From contig CAUZEO010000154.1 of the NCBI GenBank assembly GCA_963578625.1, forward strand, positions 1-11,809: 11,809 bases of DNA. Direction: 5' to 3'. A program made the translations under genes and the position numbers. The notes under the pieces are model-generated. The model had not been told where the DNA came from. It ran no database searches and saw only the letters and a list, made by a program, of their open reading frames with translations. Source of the stretch: CAUZEO01 sp963578625. GTDB lineage: Bacteria > Verrucomicrobiota > Kiritimatiellia > SLOV01. This document shows positions 6,485 through 11,809 of the stretch, one piece after another; positions within the stretch are counted from its first letter, which is position 1; every line of letters begins with the position of its first letter.

Positions 6485-7092
6485 TGGAAAAATCGGAACC
6501 GGACTTAATCTTTCCCGGCCTGGAGCCGTCATCGCTGTGGAACCTGGCGGGGGTCATACTCATATTTATGATGTTCGCGGGTCTCAAGGAGTGTCGTCAT
6601 CACGTTTTTTTGGATAATTTTGGTGCGGTGGTGAAGGGGGAGATCTATCGCAGTGGCCAGTTGACCGCGCCGCAGCTTGAGCGGGTTATCAAGCGGTATG
6701 GATTGCGTACCGTCATCAACACGCGGGAAGACGGTGCCCGGGTCGATGCGGAGGCGATCGCGTGCCGTGAGCACGCTGTCAGAATGGTGCGCATTGCAAT
6801 GCCGGGTGACGGGCGTGGAGAGTATGCCCAGTATGCGGAAGCGCTGCGGGTGCTCGGAGATCCGGATGCGCGGCCCGTGCTGGTTCACTGTGCCCGCGGC
6901 ACGCACCGGACCGGCGCCGTCATCGCCGGCTATCGCGTCCACGCGCAAGGCTGGGAGAAGGAGAAAGCGCTCCGAGAGATGAAGCGGTACCGATTCGATG
7001 CCCGCGACCATCCATTAATTCGCCATCTTGAGCCTTTTCTGGATGGGGAATTTGAGCTTGCGAACCGGAAAGAATTGAACGGAATAGAGTAG
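6484..7092 (+). CDS. Membrane-anchored dual-specificity/tyrosine phosphatase-like protein
   Basis: A 202-residue protein with one predicted N-terminal membrane helix (about 18-34, LWNLAGVILIFMMFAGL) and a cysteine-phosphatase domain. The P-loop is HCARGTHRTG (135-144), fitting HCX5R with nucleophile C136 and R142. D109 in MPGDGRG is a candidate general acid. The entry segment GEIYRSGQL (52-60) and LRTVINTRED (74-83) are typical of the DSP-like bacterial family. It should remove phosphate from a protein, phosphoinositide-like or other substrate; which one is unknown. The start is GTG 6484, overlapping the TAG of the PLD-like gene (TAGTG), with GAGG 8-9 nt upstream, so translation is probably coupled. 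Since the upstream gene is PLD-like, a shared role in phospholipid chemistry (a PTPMT1-like phosphatase) is possible but unproven. The gene ends 36 bp before gspE. Confidence 0.83.
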   Translation: MEKSEPDLIFPGLEPSSLWNLAGVILIFMMFAGLKECRHHVFLDNFGAVVKGEIYRSGQLTAPQLERVIKRYGLRTVINTREDGARVDAEAIACREHAVRMVRIAMPGDGRGEYAQYAEALRVLGDPDARPVLVHCARGTHRTGAVIAGYRVHAQGWEKEKALREMKRYRFDARDHPLIRHLEPFLDGEFELANRKELNGIE

Positions 7093-7128
7093 GATGCGTC
7101 TGAAATACCGAAACGGCTGGAGTGTATC

Positions 7129-8853
7129 ATGCCTGTAATGGCGTCCAATAAATTAGCGGGGCTTCTCGAAGCTACGGGTCTGTTTACCGAAGTCCAGATC
7201 GGCAACTTGCTGGCCGAGCGCCAGCAGAGTGGAAATACCATTACCGAAACGGTGCTGTCCCTTCAACTTGCCGAGGAAGAACAATTTCTGAAGGCCTTCG
7301 CCAACGCGATGTCTTTGCCGTTCGTGAAAATCTCCGACCTGGAAATTGACGAGAGCGTAATCGATACGCTTCCGACGAAGTTGATTTTCCAATACAATGT
7401 GGTTCCCATTGCGCGTGAGAATGGGTCGCTCCGGGTCGCAACCCTCGATCCGTTCACTCCCGGGCTGATGGATGCTCTCCGGTTGGCATCGGGGATGCGC
7501 ATCGCGTTCGCTATCAGCGTTTCGACCGATCTTGCCGCTGCCGCGAAGACCATCTACGGGGTCGGCGCCGACACCGTGGAGCAGATGATCCAGGACGACA
7601 GGATTGAACTCTCGCCTGAGGAGGGCTTTGGCAAACAGGATCTTGACGAACTCGACCAGGAAGCCTCCATCGTCAAGTTCGTCAACCAGATCATCTGGGA
7701 GGCCTACCAGGACCGGGCTACGGATATTCATCTCGAACCGATGGAAAACGATTTGCGAATTCGGTACCGGATCGACGGCGTGCTTCACCAGACGCCGGTT
7801 CCTCCACAGCTGAAACGGTTTCAGTCCGCTATTATCTCTCGAATCAAAGTCATGTCGAACATGGATATCGCGGAGAAGCGGCTCCCGCAGGACGGCAGGA
7901 TCAGCGTACGGATCCGCGGCGAAGAAATTGATGTTCGCGTCTCTACCATGCCCACCGTATACGGCGAAAGCGTAAGCCTTCGCCTTCTCATGAGAAACAG
8001 CGGGTTGCTCGGACTCGACAAACTGGGGCTGATTGGAAGCCAGCAGGATCTTCTCAATGGGTTGATTCACAAGCCCCATGGAATCCTGCTGGTGACCGGA
8101 CCGACGGGATCCGGGAAATCCACGTCTCTGTACGCCTGGCTCCACACCATCAATTCTACCGACAAGCGAATCCTCACCCTTGAGGATCCCATTGAGTATG
8201 AAATGCCGGGGGTCAACCAGATTCACGTGCGCCCGGAAATCGGCCTGACCTTCGCGGTAGGGCTCCGTCACATTCTTCGGCAGGACCCGGATGTGATCAT
8301 GGTGGGGGAGATCCGCGACCTGGAAACCGCGGAGAACGCGATTCGCGCGGCGCTGACCGGGCACCTTGTTTTCAGTACCCTTCATACGAATGACGCTGCG
8401 GGTGCGGTGACCCGGCTTCTCGACATGGGCATCGAGCCGTTTCTGGTGGCTTCTTCGGTGGATGGTCTGGTTGCGCAACGCCTGGTCCGCCGGCTGTGCA
8501 AGGTCTGCAGGAGCCCTCGTGATTTCAAAGAAGGATACCTTGAAAGCGTGGGTTTCCCCACGGACCTCCTTTCCGAGGGCACCGTTTACGAGGCGGTGGG
8601 TTGCGATGAGTGCCGGTCGACCGGATTCAAGGGCAGAACGGGGATCTACGAGATCATCTTGGTCGATGACTCCATCCGGCCACTGATCGTAACCCGGTCC
8701 TCCTCCAACCTCATTAAGCAACAGGCATTGAAGAACGGCATGAGAACGCTGCGTGACGATGGGTGGAGAAAAGTTTTAGAAGGCACGACAACCATCGAGG
8801 AAGTATTGCGAGTCACGGAAGAAGACGAAGCAATGACGGAGACGGCGCTCTAA
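7129..8853 (+). CDS. gspE: Type II secretion system ATPase GspE
   Basis: A 574-residue hexameric secretion ATPase that drives pseudopilus assembly from the cytoplasmic face of the T2SS. The N-terminal MshEN/T2SSE_N domain (about 8-145) is followed by the core: Walker A GPTGSGKST (324-332), Asp box LEDPIEYE (351-358), Walker B RQDPDVIMVGEIRD (384-397) and His box LTGHLVFSTLHTND (409-422). A zinc site follows, C457-X2-C460-X31-C492-X2-C495 (LCKVC and CDEC), as in GspE and PilB. The start is ATG 7129, with GGAG 6 nt upstream (7119-7122). The MshEN segment reads KLAGLLEATG rather than the RLGxxL of c-di-GMP binders, so such control is doubtful. PilB is the alternative name; the downstream gspF-G-H-I order favours GspE. 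The C-terminus is an acidic, Thr-rich tail. Confidence 0.96.
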   Translation: MPVMASNKLAGLLEATGLFTEVQIGNLLAERQQSGNTITETVLSLQLAEEEQFLKAFANAMSLPFVKISDLEIDESVIDTLPTKLIFQYNVVPIARENGSLRVATLDPFTPGLMDALRLASGMRIAFAISVSTDLAAAAKTIYGVGADTVEQMIQDDRIELSPEEGFGKQDLDELDQEASIVKFVNQIIWEAYQDRATDIHLEPMENDLRIRYRIDGVLHQTPVPPQLKRFQSAIISRIKVMSNMDIAEKRLPQDGRISVRIRGEEIDVRVSTMPTVYGESVSLRLLMRNSGLLGLDKLGLIGSQQDLLNGLIHKPHGILLVTGPTGSGKSTSLYAWLHTINSTDKRILTLEDPIEYEMPGVNQIHVRPEIGLTFAVGLRHILRQDPDVIMVGEIRDLETAENAIRAALTGHLVFSTLHTNDAAGAVTRLLDMGIEPFLVASSVDGLVAQRLVRRLCKVCRSPRDFKEGYLESVGFPTDLLSEGTVYEAVGCDECRSTGFKGRTGIYEIILVDDSIRPLIVTRSSSNLIKQQALKNGMRTLRDDGWRKVLEGTTTIEEVLRVTEEDEAMTETAL

Positions 8854-8855
8854 AA

Positions 8856-10202
8856 ATGGCATCCTACTCATATGTCGCGCGTACGCGTGCGGGGGAAAAG
8901 ATTGCGGGAAACCTGGATGCCCATGACCGTCGGACTGCGCTGTCGCAGCTTGAGAGAATGGGGTACGTGCCGGTGTCGGTGAAGGAGAATGGCGCCGGCC
9001 GTCCGGCGCCCGCCAAAGAGCTTTCAAAGAAGGCGGCGAAGCAGAAAGCGCCCAGGGAAGCGGTTCTCAAAGCTCCGAAAAAGCCGAAGCAGTCAAAGAA
9101 GCGCGCTGCACCCGCGGACGGGTCGGTCGGTGTTTCCATCCCGGGTCTTTCCGGTCGCGCGCCCAGAATGAATCTTCGAGACGTGCTTCTTTTCACCCAG
9201 GAGATGAGCGATCTTCTTGCGTCTGGAATGACGCTGGGAAATGCGTTAACCACCTTGTCGCGTCGGAAGACCAGCAAATCTCAAGACGCAATTCTCGCCT
9301 CACTGCGAGACGAGATCGTACAGGGATCGAGCCTTTCGGAGGCGCTCGCGGACCATCCGGGAACGTTTTCGAATCTCTACATCAATATGGTGCGGGCCGG
9401 GGAGGCGAGCGGAACGCTGCCCGAGGTTCTCGAACGACTCGCGCATCATCACGCGCGGGTTCAGGATGCACAGGAGAAGGTGATGATGGCGCTGGTGTAT
9501 CCGGCCATCATCATGCTGGTAGGAGCGGGCACACTGATTTTTTCCATCCTGTTCGTCATTCCGAGATTCACGGCAATTTTTGACGAACTCGACAGCACGC
9601 TGCCGGCTTCAACGCAGTTCCTGGCAAATGTCAGCCAGTTTCTCCTGAGTTATTGGTGGCTCATCATTATTGCCGTGGTTGCGGGGGTGATCGGTTTTCG
9701 CCGTTTGATTGCCACCCCGACCGGACGGCGGTGGTGGGACGGCATCCAGTTGCGGATTCCAGTCGTTGGCGGCATCGTGAAGGCAAACTCTTTCGGCCAG
9801 TTTTCCCGGACGTTGGGGGCGCTCCTTTCCAACGGCGTGCCGGTACTGAGCGCACTGACCATCGTGGAGGAAACAGTGGGAAACAGTGTGGTGACCGATG
9901 AGATTCGGGCGGCGCGCGAGCGGGTCACCGATGGATCTACCATTTCCGGCCCACTCTCGGAAGGCAAGGTTTTTCCTCAGCTTTTGACTGATATGCTGGC
10001 GGTAGGCGAGGAGACGGGGGACATGAGCGGCGCCCTGATGCACATCGCGAATCGATATGACCGTGAGTTGGATCGCACGGTGAAATTGTTCACAACGCTG
10101 CTGGAGCCTATTATGATCCTTTTTATGGCGGGGCTCGTCGGCCTGATTGCCGTCAGTATGCTGACCGCCGTGTTTGATATGACGAGCGGATTGAATCCAT
10201 AG
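8856..10202 (+). CDS. gspF: Type II secretion system inner-membrane platform protein GspF
   Basis: A 448-residue polytopic protein at the centre of the inner-membrane platform; it couples GspE to pseudopilin assembly. The N-terminal MASYSYVARTRAGEKIAGNL is the standard GspF opening. Two cytoplasmic T2SSF repeats follow: about 106-230 (LLFTQEMSDLLASGM, MVRAGEASGTLPEVLERLA) and 305-435 (FSRTLGALLSNGVPVLSAL, LAVGEETGDMSGALMHIANR). Membrane segments lie near 210-236, 264-280 and 414-440. Residues about 47-90 are an unusually basic linker rich in Lys, Ala and Pro between the first strand region and the first repeat. The start is ATG 8856, 2 bases after the gspE stop, chosen over an upstream in-frame start at 8763 that would overlap gspE. 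The nearest purine-rich site, GGAG, is about 14 nt away, so translation may depend on coupling to gspE. Confidence 0.95.
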   Translation: MASYSYVARTRAGEKIAGNLDAHDRRTALSQLERMGYVPVSVKENGAGRPAPAKELSKKAAKQKAPREAVLKAPKKPKQSKKRAAPADGSVGVSIPGLSGRAPRMNLRDVLLFTQEMSDLLASGMTLGNALTTLSRRKTSKSQDAILASLRDEIVQGSSLSEALADHPGTFSNLYINMVRAGEASGTLPEVLERLAHHHARVQDAQEKVMMALVYPAIIMLVGAGTLIFSILFVIPRFTAIFDELDSTLPASTQFLANVSQFLLSYWWLIIIAVVAGVIGFRRLIATPTGRRWWDGIQLRIPVVGGIVKANSFGQFSRTLGALLSNGVPVLSALTIVEETVGNSVVTDEIRAARERVTDGSTISGPLSEGKVFPQLLTDMLAVGEETGDMSGALMHIANRYDRELDRTVKLFTTLLEPIMILFMAGLVGLIAVSMLTAVFDMTSGLNP

Positions 10203-10249
10203 CTATGCGTACCAAACATCTGATGAATAGATCCAACGGAGATCCGACT

Positions 10250-10672
10250 ATGAACAACCAGAAATACGATTCGGACCGGTCCTCATCCAAGGCCGGGTTT
10301 ACCTTGATTGAAATTATGCTCGTCGTGATTATCATCGGGATCCTGGCCGGCGTGGCGGCAGTCAAATTCAGCGGCAGGGTTGGGCAGGGACAGACGAACG
10401 CCGCCAAGGCCAGCATCCATGCGATCAGCATGGCCGTCGCCCTGTATGAAATGGACAATGGGAAGTACCCGCCAAACCTTTCGGCGCTGTTAACCGCGCC
10501 GGGCGGCGCGCCGCTCTGGGACGGGCCCTACCTTGAATCTACCACGGTCCCGGTAGATCCCTGGGGCAACGAGTTCCGGTATCTCTATCCCAGCTCCCGG
10601 GGGGAGAAATTTTACGAACTGAAATCTCTTGGGCTTGATGGCGTGGATAGCGCCGACGACGTGACGAAGTAA
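10250..10672 (+). CDS. gspG: Type II secretion system major pseudopilin GspG
   Basis: A 140-residue precursor of the main pseudopilus subunit, processed and N-methylated by prepilin peptidase, then assembled from the inner membrane. The leader is 16 residues ending KAG, with cleavage at G16/F17 in GFTLIEIMLVVIIIG, and E21 at position +5. The C-terminal domain has the family's YPPNLSALL (73-81), DPWGNEF (103-109) and the calcium-loop region SLGLDGVDSADDV (126-138), with D130, D136 and D137 as likely ligands. Length fits GspG. The start is ATG 10250, with GGAG 8 nt upstream (10238-10241); an in-frame ATG at 10205 would give a 31-residue leader and has no comparable site. It sits 47 bp after gspF and 4 bp before gspH. 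Confidence 0.95.
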   Translation: MNNQKYDSDRSSSKAGFTLIEIMLVVIIIGILAGVAAVKFSGRVGQGQTNAAKASIHAISMAVALYEMDNGKYPPNLSALLTAPGGAPLWDGPYLESTTVPVDPWGNEFRYLYPSSRGEKFYELKSLGLDGVDSADDVTK

Positions 10673-10676
10673 CCTC

Positions 10677-11297
10677 GTGACCCCTATCTATACGGGGAAC
10701 TGCGGATCGTGCCGTCGGCGCGCGTTCACATTGATTGAACTGCTGCTGGTAGTGGCGATCGTGGGAATCGCCGCCGCCGTCGCCATCCCCAAGTTCGTGA
10801 ATTCCCTGAAGGGAGCGAAGATTAAGACCGCTGCGCGCACGATTTCCATGTCGTGCCGGTATGCGCGAAGCACGGCAGTACTCCACCAACAGCAAATGGC
10901 TCTGATCTTCTATCCCGAAGGAGGCGAGATTGAACTCGTCAGCGTTGGCCAACTGTCGGGCCATACGGACCGGGAGGCCTTTCTTGACGGCAGAGATGCC
11001 CGCATCGTGGCCGGATTGGTGCATGACCGGGAAGACGAAACGGGGGAAAGCGCCCCCCCGGAACTGCAAATTGAATCTTTAATGAAACGCGAACTGCCTG
11101 AGGGGGTCCAAATCCTTACCGTCACCGTAAACGACGAGATCATGGACATCGAACGCGGTTATTGGACTTTCTTCGACACCAACGGAATGTGTGATCCATT
11201 GGAAGTGCTGGTTGCGGACGAAAACGATCGCGGGGCGGTCATCACCGTGAATCCACTCTCCGGAAAAGTAACGATTGATATGGAGAAGCTATTTTGA
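10677..11297 (+). CDS. gspH: Type II secretion system minor pseudopilin, GspH-like
   Basis: A 206-residue pseudopilin precursor; minor pseudopilins such as GspH sit near the top of the pseudopilus. The leader is RRRA followed by FTLIELLLVVAIVGIAAAVAIP, with E21 at +5 if cleaved at A16/F17. The residue before the cut is Ala, not the near-invariant Gly. The leader also contains CGSC (9-12). The globular part has a long acidic mid-section (around 98-130, DREAFLDG, HDREDETGESAPPE) and ends in strand-rich sequence, NPLSGKVTIDM. The start is GTG 10677, 4 bp after the gspG stop, with only a weak ribosome site (coupling likely). The GspH name rests on the FTLIELLLV/SLKGAKI segment, the size and the position between gspG and gspI; similarity to FimT-type proteins would look the same. 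Confidence 0.82.
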   Translation: MTPIYTGNCGSCRRRAFTLIELLLVVAIVGIAAAVAIPKFVNSLKGAKIKTAARTISMSCRYARSTAVLHQQQMALIFYPEGGEIELVSVGQLSGHTDREAFLDGRDARIVAGLVHDREDETGESAPPELQIESLMKRELPEGVQILTVTVNDEIMDIERGYWTFFDTNGMCDPLEVLVADENDRGAVITVNPLSGKVTIDMEKLF

Positions 11298-11325
11298 AGA
11301 AACGGCGGGACGGCAACAGGCATTG

Positions 11326-11739
11326 ATGAAACGTAAACGCAAAATGAGCCGCGCCGGCGTGACGTTGATCGAAGTGCTTCTTGCCACCGTGATTCTTTCC
11401 GCGGGCATCACCACCCTGGTTCTTGCCGCGACCCGAGCGCTTGCCGTGGCGCGCAAAGCCAAGGAATACGAAACCGCGCGCCGTTTGATCGGGCAGGTGG
11501 ACCTTGAGGTTCCGCCTAATTTCGAAGAGCTCGAAGAAGATGTAGAGACCGGTGATTTTGACGACCCGTACCGGGATTACTCCTGGGAACGCGAGATTAC
11601 CGAAATGGAAGAAGAAGAATTGAAAATGTTCATCGTGCGTACCGCGGTGTTCTGGTCGAACAAGGGCCAGGAGAAAAGCGAGGAAGTCGTAACCTACATC
11701 TACGGCCCCGCCCATCCACGCCAGACCGGAGGGCCGTAA
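11326..11739 (+). CDS. gspI: Type II secretion system minor pseudopilin, GspI-like
   Basis: A 137-residue pseudopilin precursor, expected in the GspI-J-K tip complex that starts pseudopilus assembly. The very basic leader MKRKRKMSRAG is cut at G11/V12 before VTLIEVLLATVILSAGITTL, with E16 at +5. Position +1 is Val, not Phe, seen in some minor pseudopilins. The C-terminal domain is short and strongly acidic (EELEEDVETGDFDD about 64-77; EMEEEELKMF about 92-101) and ends in a strand, FIVRTAVFWSNKG, as in GspI. The start is ATG 11326, with AGG 5 nt upstream; ATG 11344 is an alternative giving a 5-residue leader. It begins 28 bp after gspH stops. Naming rests on size, the tryptophan/strand pattern and order in the operon. 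Confidence 0.8.
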   Translation: MKRKRKMSRAGVTLIEVLLATVILSAGITTLVLAATRALAVARKAKEYETARRLIGQVDLEVPPNFEELEEDVETGDFDDPYRDYSWEREITEMEEEELKMFIVRTAVFWSNKGQEKSEEVVTYIYGPAHPRQTGGP

Positions 11740-11740
11740 G

Positions 11741-11809
11741 ATGAAGACGGCGGAGCTTTGCGTTTCTTGCGCCAAAGGAGAATCGATGTTGCCGTCGCGG
11801 CGCTCTATT
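11741..11809 (+). CDS. gspJ: Probable GspJ-type pseudopilin (partial, start only)
   Basis: An open frame starts one base after the gspI stop (TAAGATG) and runs off the right edge after 23 codons. Two starts are each preceded by a strong ribosome site: ATG 11741 (GGAGGG at 11728-11733, 7 nt away) and ATG 11786 (AGGAG at 11776-11780, 5 nt away). The second gives MLPSRRSI, the kind of short basic leader that precedes a pseudopilin cleavage site. No hydrophobic helix is yet visible, so identity as gspJ is inferred from its place after gspG-H-I. The longer leader contains CVSC. Confidence 0.5.
   Translation, partial: MKTAELCVSCAKGESMLPSRRSI

Noticed and set aside
7153..8721. A 522-codon open frame antisense to gspE
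   Set aside because: It mirrors a GC-rich, strongly conserved ATPase gene; the translation has no recognisable domain, while the plus strand shows every GspE motif in order.
8763..8855. Earlier start for gspF inside gspE
   Set aside because: GspF proteins begin with a MASYSYVARTRAG-like sequence, which matches ATG 8856 exactly; the extra residues are low-complexity and out of family.
10205..10249. Earlier start for gspG
   Set aside because: It would give a 31-residue leader with no good ribosome site, whereas ATG 10250 has GGAG 8 nt upstream and a normal 16-residue leader.
1..11809. CRISPR arrays, tRNA or rRNA genes, insertion sequences, phage or defence genes
   Set aside because: I found no regularly spaced repeats, tRNA-like cloverleaf, transposase or integrase motifs, or defence-type protein families on either strand by reading; a tRNA or ncRNA scan was not possible.

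Overview
The window comes from a diderm (Gram-negative type) bacterium. It carries the cytoplasmic ATPase, inner-membrane platform and pseudopilin genes of a type II secretion system (T2SS), which only makes sense in a cell with an outer membrane. The DNA is fairly GC-rich (judged by eye, not counted), genes are tightly packed, and GTG and TTG starts occur. The mix of O-antigen/exopolysaccharide-type glycosyltransferases, a PhyH-family dioxygenase and a T2SS would fit a Planctomycetes/Verrucomicrobia-like, Hydrogenedentes-like or deltaproteobacterial-type genome. No rRNA or other marker is present, so I do not place it further.

Layout. (1) 1-1317, minus strand: two tandem paralogous GT4-type glycosyltransferases. 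The downstream one is cut by the window edge. (2) 1388-2296, plus strand: a phytanoyl-CoA dioxygenase (PhyH)-like protein, divergent from the glycosyltransferases. It is followed by two terminator-like hairpins and then, in the convergent gap, an 18-bp perfect inverted repeat. (3) 2551-3924, minus strand: an RhlE-type DEAD-box RNA helicase with a Gly/Arg-rich tail and a DEVD variant of motif II. (4) 4142-5802, minus strand: a two-gene unit with a one-base stop/start overlap. It contains a small helical/coiled-coil protein resembling the accessory module of O-antigen-type enzymes, then a GT4 glycosyltransferase. A good sigma70-like promoter lies upstream. (5) 5936-7092, plus strand: a single-HKD phospholipase D-like protein overlapping by one base a membrane-anchored HCX5R (dual-specificity type) phosphatase. 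(6) 7129 to the right edge, plus strand: gspE, gspF, gspG, gspH, gspI and the start of a probable gspJ, in canonical T2SS order.

How the genes work together. The left half looks like the margin of a surface-polysaccharide locus with a housekeeping RNA helicase inserted. The right half is the T2SS export machine: GspE ATPase powers assembly, GspF is the inner-membrane platform, GspG is the major pseudopilin, and GspH/I/(J) are minor pseudopilins that form the tip. The PLD-like protein and phosphatase run into gspE on the same strand with a 36-bp gap, so they may be co-transcribed with it. A functional link to secretion is inference only.

I did not find a clearly new system. The most noteworthy points are the split helical module plus glycosyltransferase pair, the PLD/phosphatase pair leading into the T2SS operon, pseudopilins with non-canonical residues around the cleavage site, the missing HxD in the PhyH protein, and the unexplained 18-bp inverted repeat.
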